Assembly: GCA_026712885.1 (NCBI GenBank)
Contig: JAPOPO010000375.1
Span: forward strand, 1-13,262
Length of the DNA: 13,262 nucleotides
Source of the DNA: Rhodospirillales bacterium
GTDB lineage: Bacteria; Pseudomonadota; Alphaproteobacteria; UBA828
Direction of reading: 5' to 3'
Positions 1 through 8,300 of the stretch are shown in pieces. Position numbers and translations under genes: made by a program. The notes beneath the pieces were generated by a model. The model was not told where the DNA came from, ran no database searches, and saw nothing but the letters and a program-made list of their open reading frames with translations. The stretch's first letter is position 1. Each line of letters starts with the position of its first letter.

Positions 1-879
<879 letters not shown>

Positions 880-897
880 GCGGGCGGTCGCGATGGC

Positions 898-1275
898 CTA
901 CGCGAGTGCGAGCGTCAGGCCCTCACTCTCGAATCGGCGAAAATCCCGCTCGTTGGTGGTTGCAATAGGCGCATTCTCGGCAATCGCCGTTGCCGCAATC
1001 ATGCAGTCCGCGAACAGCTTGCGTCTCCGACCCGAGATATTGAACAAGCGCGCTGCAATCTCCGCGTGAGCAGGCGCAAAGTCGATGTGATGGTCAATGA
1101 TGCCGGTCGCGAATTCCAATTCGGACGGCTCAAGGGGGCCTGAGAGGAACTCCATCCAGGCGACGGCGCTCATCGCCAGGGTTTCGTCAGCGTCGATCCA
1201 CGCCTCGAGTGCACGCTCTTCGGACGATCCGGTCGGAAATGCCCTGATCAGAAAGCTCGTATCAAGATGGATCAT
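898..1275 (-). CDS. vapC: PIN-domain toxin, VapC family
   Basis: Predicted Mg-dependent endoribonuclease toxin, normally neutralised by the upstream antitoxin. The 125-residue protein has the usual PIN-domain length and acidic quartet: Asp5 in MIHLDTSFLI, Glu42 in AWMEFL, Asp90 in KLFADCMIAATA, and Asp111 in TNERDF. The ATG at 1275 was chosen because MIHLDTS is the canonical PIN opening; an earlier in-frame start at 1311 would add 12 residues of no PIN character. The gene overlaps the antitoxin by 14 nt, which implies translational coupling. All four acidic residues are present, so the toxin looks intact. By eye, base composition is less GC-rich than the neighbouring dap genes, consistent with acquisition as a mobile module. 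The target RNA cannot be inferred. FitB-like naming is equally possible. Confidence 0.85.
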   Translation of the reverse strand: MIHLDTSFLIRAFPTGSSEERALEAWIDADETLAMSAVAWMEFLSGPLEPSELEFATGIIDHHIDFAPAHAEIAARLFNISGRRRKLFADCMIAATAIAENAPIATTNERDFRRFESEGLTLALA

Positions 1276-1555
1276 CGAATTCGGACAAGCGCTTGCGCCA
1301 GGCCGCGTCACGTGTGGCCCGAATCTCCCGTTCCCAGGCGGCGAGATCGACGCCGCGGCGTTTCACGGAGGCTTGCAGTTGCCTCAGGGCTTCCAGCTTT
1401 CTGCGCGCGCGCGGGCTTTTTTCCTCTGCCGCCGCGCGGATAGCGCGGCGCAGCACCTCGGACTTGGACACGTTCCAGCGGCGCGCCAGCGACTCCAGCG
1501 TGCGCACGGTCTCGACATCCAGCGAATAGGTCGATTTGATCGTTGTTACGGCCAT
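1262..1555 (-). CDS. Ribbon-helix-helix antitoxin partnering the PIN toxin
   Basis: A 97-residue predicted antitoxin and autorepressor. The N-terminal 45 residues fit a ribbon-helix-helix DNA-binding fold: a short strand (KSTYSLD), then helix A (VRTLESLARRW), a turn starting NVSKSE, and helix B (VLRRAIRAAAEE). The remaining half is charged and helical, with Arg/Lys-rich segments and Trp residues (LAAWEREIRATRDAAWRKR), as expected for a toxin-binding tail. The ATG at 1555 sits inside a perfect inverted repeat, and no purine-rich ribosome-binding site precedes it. It lies 43 nt downstream of dapE but has its own promoter-like sequence. I infer partnership from the 14-nt overlap with the PIN gene. 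It could be named CopG-, FitA- or VapB-like; the fold is surer than the family name. Confidence 0.8.
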   Translation of the reverse strand: MAVTTIKSTYSLDVETVRTLESLARRWNVSKSEVLRRAIRAAAEEKSPRARRKLEALRQLQASVKRRGVDLAAWEREIRATRDAAWRKRLSEFDDPS

Positions 1556-1574
1556 AACACTAAGTATGGCCGTA
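1547..1574. promoter_or_regulatory. Perfect 10-bp inverted repeat, putative antitoxin operator
   Basis: The left arm TACGGCCATA (1547-1556) and right arm TATGGCCGTA (1565-1574) are exact reverse complements separated by 8 nt. The repeat covers the antitoxin start codon (1553-1555) on one side and the predicted -10 region on the other. Ribbon-helix-helix antitoxins commonly bind such palindromes to repress their own operon, so this is the natural operator candidate. The binding role is inferred; the symmetry is read directly. As RNA it could also form a hairpin hiding the start codon if transcription began further upstream. Confidence 0.72.
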
Positions 1575-1589
1575 CTCTGATCGTGTCAA
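1563..1589 (-). promoter_or_regulatory. Putative sigma-70-type promoter of the toxin-antitoxin operon
   Basis: On the minus strand a perfect -35 hexamer TTGACA (1589-1584) is followed after 15 nt by CATACT (1568-1563, four of six matches to TATAAT); a weaker TACTTA lies at 17-nt spacing. Seven or so bases downstream of the -10 is about position 1556, immediately before the antitoxin ATG at 1555, so the transcript would be leaderless or nearly so. The -10 overlaps the right operator arm, an arrangement suited to repression by occlusion. Confidence 0.55.
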
Positions 1590-1598
1590 GCCAACGGG

Positions 1599-2783
1599 TC
1601 AGGAGCCGGCGAAATATCGCTCCAAAACGCCGAGGTAGATGTCCGCGAGCCGTTCTATGGCCTCCACGGGCACGCACTCGTCGGTGCGGTGCATGGTCCG
1701 GCCGATCAGGCCGAACTCGGCGACAGGGCAGTGATCCTTGATGAAGCGGGCGTCCGAGGTGCCGCCTGTGGTGCTGAGCGCGGGCGTCATGCCGGTCACT
1801 GCAGCGACAGAGTCGGCGATGATCGTGCTGAGCGCGCCCGGCGGGGTGACAAAGGCCTCGCCTGAGACCTCGGTCGCGAGCTCGTAGGGCTTGCCGGCTA
1901 CATCGAGGCACGCGCGGATGGTGCGCTCGAGGCTCGCGCCGGTGTGGCGGTCGTTGAAACGGACGTTGAAGCGCGCCGCCGCCGTGCCCGGGATGACGTT
2001 CGTTGCCTCGTTGCCGACGTCGATGGAGGTAAGCTCCAGCCGGCTCGGTTGGAAGTGATCCGTGCCTTCGTCCAGTTCCAACGCAATTAGCGCGTCGAGT
2101 AGGGCGACGAGCCGTGGCAGGGGATTGTCCGCCAGCGCCGGATAGGCCACGTGCCCCTGGCGGCCGGCGACCCGGAGCGTGCCGTTGAGGCTGCCGCGCC
2201 GGCCGATCTTTACCATCTCGCCGACCTCGTCGGGGTTGGTCGGCTCGCCCACCAGGCAGGTGTCGAGCGTCTCACCGCGGTCTGCGAGCCAGTCCAGCAC
2301 CTTGCGCGTGCCGTTGACCGCCGGCCCCTCCTCGTCGCCGGTGATCAGCAGGCTGATGGAGCCTGAGCCGGCACCGGCCGAGCCGAAGCGCGCCACGGCA
2401 GCGACGAAAGCCGCAATCGCCCCCTTCATATCGCTCGCGCCGCGACCGTAGAGGATGCCGTCCTCCACGCGCGCTGCGAAGGGCTCGCGGGTCCAGCCTG
2501 CGAGATCGCCTGTCGGCACCACGTCGGTATGGCCCGCGAAGCAGAAGTTGGGCGCGCCTTCGCCCCGTCTTGCATAGAGGTTGTCGACCGGCGCGGTCCC
2601 CGGCTCCTCGAAGGGCAGGCGATGGCAGGTGAAGCCGAGCGTCTGGAGCGCGCCCTGGAGCACGTCGAGCGCACCGCCGTCCGCCGGCGTGACGCTCTCG
2701 CAGCGGATCAGGGCGCGGGCGAGCGCCAGCGGGTGCGCGAGCGCCTCGGCGCTCGCTGGGTCTTCCGTGCTCGCCCCGTTCAA
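1599..2783 (-). CDS. dapE: Succinyl-diaminopimelate desuccinylase
   Basis: Cytoplasmic dinuclear-zinc amidohydrolase (M20 family) that hydrolyses N-succinyl-LL-2,6-diaminopimelate to LL-diaminopimelate and succinate for lysine and peptidoglycan. With the TTG start at 2783 the protein has 394 residues, close to the usual length near 380. Metal and catalytic residues are visible: His85 and Asp87 in FAGHTDVVPTGD, Asp118 in GRGASDMKG, the Glu151/Glu152 pair in LLITGDEEGPAVNGT, Glu180 in LVGEPT, and His365 in GRTMHRTDE. TTG was chosen because it overlaps the dapD stop codon in a TTGA tetranucleotide, the signature of translational coupling. An upstream start at 2855 would overlap dapD by 76 nt and add residues that do not resemble DapE. 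No ATG or GTG lies in the early part of the conserved region. It is the last gene of the dap run. Confidence 0.95.
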   Translation of the reverse strand: MNGASTEDPASAEALAHPLALARALIRCESVTPADGGALDVLQGALQTLGFTCHRLPFEEPGTAPVDNLYARRGEGAPNFCFAGHTDVVPTGDLAGWTREPFAARVEDGILYGRGASDMKGAIAAFVAAVARFGSAGAGSGSISLLITGDEEGPAVNGTRKVLDWLADRGETLDTCLVGEPTNPDEVGEMVKIGRRGSLNGTLRVAGRQGHVAYPALADNPLPRLVALLDALIALELDEGTDHFQPSRLELTSIDVGNEATNVIPGTAAARFNVRFNDRHTGASLERTIRACLDVAGKPYELATEVSGEAFVTPPGALSTIIADSVAAVTGMTPALSTTGGTSDARFIKDHCPVAEFGLIGRTMHRTDECVPVEAIERLADIYLGVLERYFAGS

Positions 2784-3625
2784 TTGCGAAGTAGCTCGTT
2801 GATCGAGGTCTTGGCCCGCGTGCCCGCGTCCACCCGCTTGACGATCACCGCGCAATAGAGGCTGGGGCCGGGCGATCCGTCCGGCAGCGGCTTGCCCGGC
2901 AGCGAGCCGGGCACAACGACGGAATAGGACGGGATGCGCCCGCTATGGACCTCGCCGGTCTCGCGATCGATCACCCGCGTCGAGGCGCCGACATAGACGC
3001 CCATCGAAAGAACCGCGCCCTGCTCGACGATGACGCCTTCGGCCACCTCGCTGCGCGCGCCGACGAAGCAGTCGTCCTCGATGATCACCGGGTTCGCCTG
3101 GAGCGGCTCCAGCACGCCGCCGATCCCGGCGCCGCCGGAGATGTGGCAGTTCTTGCCGATCTGCGCGCAGCTCCCCACCGTGGCCCAGGTGTCGATCATG
3201 GTGCCGCTATCCACGTAGGCGCCGATGTTCACGAAGGAGGGCATCAGCACCACACCGGGCGCCACGTAGGCCGAGCGCCGCACGATCGCACTGGGCACTG
3301 CACGGAAGCCCGCCTCTTGAAACCGGGCCTCGTCCCAGCCCGCGAACTTGGACGGCACCTTGTCGTACCAGGGCGTATCCACCCCCGGACCCCCCGGAAT
3401 CGTCGCCATGTCGTTGAGCCGGAAGGAGAGCAGCACCGCCTTCTTGAGCCACTGGTTGACGATCCACCCGTCGTCGCGCTTCTCGGCGACACGCGCCTCG
3501 CCGGAATCGAGCAGGGCGAGCGCGGTCTCTACCGCCTCCGCCGCGGCACCGCCGCTCGTGGGCGAGAGCGCGTCGCGCTGTTCCCAGGCGGCCTCCACCG
3601 CGCGCTCGAGGTCTACTGTGTTCAC
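2780..3625 (-). CDS. dapD: Tetrahydrodipicolinate N-succinyltransferase
   Basis: Transfers succinyl from succinyl-CoA to tetrahydrodipicolinate, giving N-succinyl-L-2-amino-6-oxopimelate, in the succinylase branch of diaminopimelate and lysine synthesis. At 281 residues it matches the family length (about 274). A helical N-terminal domain precedes a left-handed beta-helix of imperfect hexapeptides from about residue 110 to 240. Asp145 in GTMIDTWATVGS and Glu193 in FVGARSEVAEG correspond, with a constant +4 offset, to the Asp141/Glu189 pair implicated in catalysis in known DapD. The C-terminal DAGTRAKTSINELLRN is also typical. The start is GTG, supported by AGGGAG six bases upstream. The gene begins 24 nt after the HAD gene and ends in a 4-nt overlap with dapE, the next pathway gene but one after aminotransfer. 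Confidence 0.97.
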   Translation of the reverse strand: MNTVDLERAVEAAWEQRDALSPTSGGAAAEAVETALALLDSGEARVAEKRDDGWIVNQWLKKAVLLSFRLNDMATIPGGPGVDTPWYDKVPSKFAGWDEARFQEAGFRAVPSAIVRRSAYVAPGVVLMPSFVNIGAYVDSGTMIDTWATVGSCAQIGKNCHISGGAGIGGVLEPLQANPVIIEDDCFVGARSEVAEGVIVEQGAVLSMGVYVGASTRVIDRETGEVHSGRIPSYSVVVPGSLPGKPLPDGSPGPSLYCAVIVKRVDAGTRAKTSINELLRN

Positions 3626-3631
3626 GGGCCA

Positions 3632-3637
3632 CTCCCT
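3632..3637 (-). promoter_or_regulatory. Ribosome-binding site fixing the GTG start of dapD
   Basis: Read on the minus strand, AGGGAG lies six bases before the GTG at 3625. It is a strong Shine-Dalgarno match and decides the start of dapD within the 24-nt gap after the HAD gene. Confidence 0.7.
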
Positions 3638-3649
3638 ATGTTCTTCGCT

Positions 3650-4363
3650 TCAGCCGCCCGTGCCGTCCGGCGCGGGCAGCGCGGCGAGCCAGGCGGAAAG
3701 GTCGTCGGTCACGTAGTCGGGCGTGATCTGGTCGGCGTTGGACGACGCCCAGGCGCTGTCGTTGCGCACCCAGACGGTGGCCATGCCGAGCGCGGCGGCC
3801 GGCCCTAGGTTGCGCAGGATGTCCTCGAAGAAGATGGCGTGCGTGGGCTCGACGTCATGCACGTCCGCGAGCCGCGCATAGGCTTCGGGATAGGGTTTCG
3901 GCACCCAGTCGGCCGCCTCGATGTCGTAGATGTCGCTGAAATGGTGACCGATCCCGAGCCGCGCCATCACCCGCTTCGCATAAGGCGCGTCGGCGTTGGT
4001 GAACACCAGCTTGCGGCCGGGCAGCCGGCCCAGCGCCGCCTCCAGCGCTTCGCTCGGCGCGATCGGCGAGAGATCAATGTCGTGCACGTAGTCGAGAAAG
4101 GGTGCGGGGTCCATGTCGTGCTTGAGCATGAGGCCGCGCAGCGTGGTGCCGTATTCGCGGAAGTAGCCCTTCTGCAGCCTGTGGGCCTCCTCCCGATCGA
4201 CATCGAAGGCGGTGGCGATGAAGTCGCCGATGCGTTGGCTCACCTGGTCGAAGAGGCGCGAGCTCGACGGATAGAGGGTGTTGTCGAGGTCGAATATCCA
4301 GGTGTCGATGTGAGCGAGGTCGGCGCCGTTGGGTGCCGCGTGCGCGCCGTCGGTCAGTTGCAT
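3650..4363 (-). CDS. HAD-superfamily phosphatase, probable pyrimidine 5'-nucleotidase
   Basis: Predicted cytoplasmic Mg-dependent phosphohydrolase of 237 residues, of the HAD group usually annotated as pyrimidine 5'-nucleotidase. Motif I is WIFDLDNTLYP with nucleophile Asp25 and acid/base Asp27; motif II is VFTNAD (Thr122); motif III is Lys156 in WVPKPYPEAY; motif IV is FFEDILRNL (Glu180, Asp181). The helical cap sits between motifs I and II (about residues 35-100). ATG 4363 overlaps the end of the pentapeptide-repeat gene by 10 nt. A GTG at 4387 is an alternative start, and the GGAGGG stretch lies rather far (12 nt) from the ATG, so the start is uncertain. From memory this gene often precedes dapD in alphaproteobacteria, so its place here is conventional; its physiological substrate (UMP/CMP or a damaged nucleotide) is not shown by the sequence. 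Confidence 0.85.
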   Translation of the reverse strand: MQLTDGAHAAPNGADLAHIDTWIFDLDNTLYPSSSRLFDQVSQRIGDFIATAFDVDREEAHRLQKGYFREYGTTLRGLMLKHDMDPAPFLDYVHDIDLSPIAPSEALEAALGRLPGRKLVFTNADAPYAKRVMARLGIGHHFSDIYDIEAADWVPKPYPEAYARLADVHDVEPTHAIFFEDILRNLGPAAALGMATVWVRNDSAWASSNADQITPDYVTDDLSAWLAALPAPDGTGG

Positions 4364-4869
4364 TGGCCGCTGGAGCCCTCCGCGCACACCTTGTTGCCGT
4401 CGATCCAGATTGCGCCGCTGAGGTCGGCCTTGAGAAAATCGGTGCCGTCGAGCCGGGCGCCGGTGAAGTCGACCCCTCGCAGGTCGGCACGGAAGAAGCG
4501 GGCACGGCGGAGATCGGCGCCCTCGAACGAGGCGCCCGAGAGGTCTGACTTGGTGAAGTCAGTGCCGATCAGGCGCGCGCCTGCCCAGCTCGTATCCTCC
4601 AGGACGGCGTCGGTGAACTTGGCACGCCGGCCGTCAACGGCACTGAAATCGGCTCCCGTGAGGTCCGAGCGCGCAAAGAAGCCTTCGCGCAGCGTGGCCC
4701 CGGCGAGATCGACGTCGACGAAGTTGCGGTTGTCGAGGAGGCAGCGTCGCCAATCGACACCGGGCTGCGGCGTATCGGTGCACGCGGCTTGCGCCGCCGG
4801 CAGCCCGAGCGCGAGCAGAAGCGCCGCCCCGATCAGGCCCGCCAGCACGACACTCCCTCGTCTCTTCAT
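4354..4869 (-). CDS. Exported pentapeptide-repeat protein with four cysteines
   Basis: A 171-residue secreted protein of unknown function. Residues 1-28 form a clear Sec signal peptide (basic MKRRG, hydrophobic core, AQA before the cut), so the product is probably periplasmic. QAAC is a poor lipobox. From about residue 46 to 155 some 22 pentapeptides run in unbroken register, with central Leu and Phe/Trp alternating every five residues (for example SDLTGADF, GADLRRARFFRADLRGVDF), predicting a right-handed quadrilateral beta-helix of about five coils. Cys30 and Cys43 flank its N-terminal side and Cys162 and Cys170 its C-terminal side, suggesting disulfide-closed caps. The start at ATG 4869 fits the signal peptide; GTG 4884 would add five residues, and neither has a strong ribosome-binding site. 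It overlaps the HAD gene and follows DUF4169 by 41 nt. Confidence 0.82.
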   Translation of the reverse strand: MKRRGSVVLAGLIGAALLLALGLPAAQAACTDTPQPGVDWRRCLLDNRNFVDVDLAGATLREGFFARSDLTGADFSAVDGRRAKFTDAVLEDTSWAGARLIGTDFTKSDLSGASFEGADLRRARFFRADLRGVDFTGARLDGTDFLKADLSGAIWIDGNKVCAEGSSGQCN

Positions 4870-4910
4870 ACCTGTTGCGGGCACTGCCTGGATGTATCCC
4901 GATGCGCCAC

Positions 4911-5135
4911 TCAGTCGCTCTTTGGGCCCAGTCTGTCGCCGCCCTCGGGCTCGTCGGGCTCGTGATCGATCCGCTTGCCGTCCAGCGCGCCATCGCCCTG
5001 CGCCGCCTCGGCCTGCGTCATCTGTCTTTCCGCCTTGGTGCGCCCTGTCCGCGCACGGTTCGCTGCGCGTTGCTGCGCCTTCGCCGCCTTGTCGCGCTTC
5101 TTACGGAACTGATTCAGGTTGACGACATCGCCCAT
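4911..5135 (-). CDS. DUF4169-family small protein
   Basis: A 74-residue, very basic then acidic protein matching my memory of the alphaproteobacterial DUF4169 family, whose opening is MGxVVNLxxxRKxR. Here it starts MGDVVNLNQFRKKRDKAAKA and continues NRARTGRTKAERQMTQAEAA, a predicted single charged helix, ending in an acidic, probably disordered tail. There is no signal peptide or membrane segment, so it is cytoplasmic; function is unknown. The ATG at 5135 is preceded by GAAAGG about nine bases upstream. An upstream in-frame extension to 5222 was rejected because it precedes the family's conserved start. It is the first gene of the minus-strand run and is divergent from asmA across 184 nt. Confidence 0.82.
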   Translation of the reverse strand: MGDVVNLNQFRKKRDKAAKAQQRAANRARTGRTKAERQMTQAEAAQGDGALDGKRIDHEPDEPEGGDRLGPKSD

Positions 5136-5319
5136 GACCAAAGGCCTTTCGGTACGCCGGCAAACGTGGTCTAAGAAACGCGGGGCCTCCCATCCGATCA
5201 GACCCGTCCGATCGAGAGGCAAGCCTAGACGAAATGATTGGGGCTGTTAACCGGAGTCGACCGGGCCGGCACCGATCCGGCAGAGCGCCCGTCCTCCCAG
5301 CCCCGAGGCATGGCCAACG
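5136..5319. other. Divergent intergenic region between the DUF4169 gene and asmA
   Basis: This 184-nt region must hold the promoters for both directions. I see no convincing -35/-10 pair or operator. The heptamer TCCGATC occurs twice 14 bp apart (5193-5199 and 5207-5213), which may be chance in this composition. A GAGG at 5305-5308 is the likely ribosome-binding site of asmA. Confidence 0.4.
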
Positions 5320-8300
5320 GTGAAGTTCGTTTACGGCATCCTTGTCTTTCTGGCCGTCGCCGTCGCCGCCCTCTTTCTCGTGCCGTCGTTCCTGGATTGG
5401 GAGGGATTCAAGCCCGAGATCACCGAGCGCCTGGAGGCCGTCACCGGGCGCACGCTTGCGATCGACGGCCCGCTCGAGGTCTCGATCCTGCCCACGCCCA
5501 CGCTCAAGGCGACCGATCTGCGGCTTGCCAACGTGCCGGGCGCGGCCAGCCCCGACATGGTGCGGATCGAGTCGCTCGATCTTCGGCTCGCGCTCGGGCC
5601 GCTCCTCGGCGGCGAAATCGCCGTTACGGGCCTTGAGATGACGGAGCCCGTGATCGAGCTCCAGCGCCTTGCAGACGGAAGACCCAATTGGCTCTTCGTG
5701 GTCGCGCGCGGACCGGCGACAGAGGAGGGGGCCCCAGGGGAAGCCGAAGACGGCTTCGAGCTGACCAGGCTCGATTCCGCGACGATCACGAACGGCACGA
5801 TCGTCTATCGCCATGCCGACGGCAGGCCTCCCGAGCGGGTCGAGGGCATCGAAGCAACGCTCTCCGCCCGTACGCTCGACGGACCGTTCCGCGGGGAGGG
5901 CAGTTTAAGCGTGCGTGGCCGGCCCGTCGCGTTCCAGCTCGCGACGAGCACGCTCGGCGACGACGGCACCATGCCAATCTCGGTCGAGGCGATCTTCGGT
6001 GGTGAGCGGGGCCGCGCGCTGTTCGAGGGCACCGTGCGCGGCAATGGCGAGACCCCCGCGTTCGACGGCAACGTACGGGTCGAGGCGGCCGACCTGGGTG
6101 CCCTGCTGAGCGCGCTCGCCGTGGACCTCGGGACGCTGCCCGCAGCCCCCCTCGCCATCGAATTCGACGCCAAGGGGGCGCTCAGCCTGAACGCGGACTC
6201 GATCGCCACGCGCGAGCTTCAACTGCGTTTGGGCGAGAGTCAGGCGAGCGGCTCGCTCTCGTGGCAGGGCGGCGACGTGCCGCGTCTCGTTGCCGACATC
6301 GACCTCAACCGGCTCGACTTGGATCAGTTCCTGCCGGCCGAAGGCGGACCGCAGGCAGCCGGAGGCACCGGGCAATCCGACAAGGAGCCGCCGCTGGCCC
6401 CTCTGCAATCCATCCCCGATGATATCCGGCGGGTTATTCCGGGCGACATCGCGGCAGCCCTCGATCTCAAGATCGGCACCCTCACCTGGCGCGAGGGCGT
6501 CATTCGTCAGGCCCGGACGCAACTGGCGTTGGCCGACGGCACGGTCGCGATCCGGCAGGCCTCGGCGCTCCTGCCCGGCGGCACCCAGGTCCAATTCGAT
6601 GGCCAGCTGACGCGAGGCGGCGATCGCCCGTGGCTCGACGGCGTGGCCGATATCGCGGCGGACGATCTGCGTGCCGTCCTCTCCTGGCTTGGCGTAGGTT
6701 TGGGCGATGTTCCGGCGGATCGGCTCCGTGTCCTGAGTGCGAGCGCCGATCTCTCTGCCAGTGGCAATCAGCTGGCGGCATCCAACCTCGACGTCAGGGT
6801 CGACAGCACGCGGATCGCCGGCAACGCGGTCATCGCAGCGGGCGAGCGGCTGCGCATCACCGCCGGCCTGGCCGTCAACGCGGTCAACCTGGATGCCTAT
6901 ATGCCCGCAACCGGCGACACGGTCGACGAGTCGCGGGAATCAGCGCAGGCCGCCGCAGGACCCGCTGGCGATGGTGCGTGGGCGGGGCTCGCCGATGTGG
7001 ATGCCGCTGTCGCGCTCAAGATGGATGCGCTCACCTACGACGGCATGCGCCTGGCCGGATTGGAGCTCAACGCAGCCCTCGACGATGGCAACCTCGCCTT
7101 ACGCCAGGCGCTGGTGGCGGACGTCGCCGGCGCCAGGGTCTCGCTGAAGGGCACCGCGCGCACGGTCTGGTCCGCGCCGGTCGTCGATCTCACTGTCGAG
7201 GGCGAGGCCGAGTCCCTCGAAAGCGTGGTCGCGCTGCTCGACATCGATCCCGAAATGCGTACCCAGGCGTTCGGCAAGATCGCCTTGAACGGCGCTCTCG
7301 CGGGCGATGAGGACTCGCTCTCGCTCGATTTCGCTCTTGCGGCCGGCACGGCAGAGGCGACGGTTCAGGGCACGATCGACGATCCGTTCGGCGCGCCCGC
7401 CGGCGCTCTCGCTCTCAGACTCCGCGCATCGGATGCCGCGGCGCTCGCCCGCGCCGCCGGGCTTACGCCGCCAGCCCCCGTCGCGCGGCTCGGCGCGTTA
7501 TCCATCGACGGCGGCGTCGGCGGCGATCTCGAGTCTGTCGCAATCAATTTCAGTGCCGAGACCGCCGATGCAACGCTGATGGTCTCCGGCAATGTCACGG
7601 AATTGCTCACCGCCCCGGACTACAGCGTCGACGTCGATCTCGCTCATCCGCGTGGTGAGGCCCTGGTCGAAACCGTGATGGGCGAGGTGCCGGCGGGGGC
7701 CGCCCTCGGCGCCGTGCATGTCACCGGAAAGGCGTCGGGGAACCGGACGGTGGCGACCCTCGCCGGCATTGACGCCGCCATCGGCGAGAGCACGCTGACC
7801 GGTGACATCGTCCTCCGCCTGGACCAGGAGCCACCCGAGTTCCACGCCAATCTTCAGGCAGGCGCGCTCGATCTCGCCTGGGTAGGCGGCGGTCTCGCGG
7901 CAACGAATGGCAACGGGGGCGCCGGCATCGACGTCGCTTCACCGGAGTCCGCGCGCTGGTCCGACGAGCCCATCGACCTCGCGCTGCTCGATCGGCTCTC
8001 CGGCACGCTCTCGCTCGACGCCGAGGCGCTGATTCTCGGCCCCTACCGCATCGAGCACGCCGACGTCGACCTCTCCGCAGCCGATGGCACGCTGACGCTA
8101 CGTTCGCTCGGCGGGCGGCTCTTCGAGGGCGCGCTGGAAGCCGACGGCAGCCTCAGCGCCGCGCCGGTGCCGGCCGGGCAAGCAGCAGTTCGGCTCGTCG
8201 ATGCGAATATCGGCGCGATTTTGCGTGAGGCCGCAGGCGGCCGCGCGGTCTCCGGCAGCGCCACGATCGACGGATACTTCACCCTGCGCGGGCAGACCGA

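Noticed and set aside
1276..1311. A 12-residue N-terminal extension of the PIN toxin
   Set aside because: The PIN fold starts at MIHLDTS, and the extension would lengthen the overlap with the antitoxin to 50 nt.
2945..3808. A 287-codon plus-strand open frame opposite dapD
   Set aside because: It is the antisense shadow of a clear dapD with conserved catalytic residues; the His/Arg/Gly-rich translation looks artificial.
3839..5122. A 427-codon plus-strand open frame opposite the HAD, pentapeptide and DUF4169 genes
   Set aside because: It is antisense to three recognisable genes, is Arg/Ser/Pro-rich with no family resemblance, and reflects the scarcity of stop codons in high-GC DNA.
5193..5213. 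The TCCGATC direct repeat as a regulator binding site
   Set aside because: Two seven-base matches in GC-rich DNA are weak evidence, and no promoter elements are placed around them.
5101..5814. A 237-codon minus-strand open frame across the start of asmA and the DUF4169 gene
   Set aside because: It would overlap two supported genes in conflicting frames, and its translation is low-complexity charged sequence without a recognisable domain.
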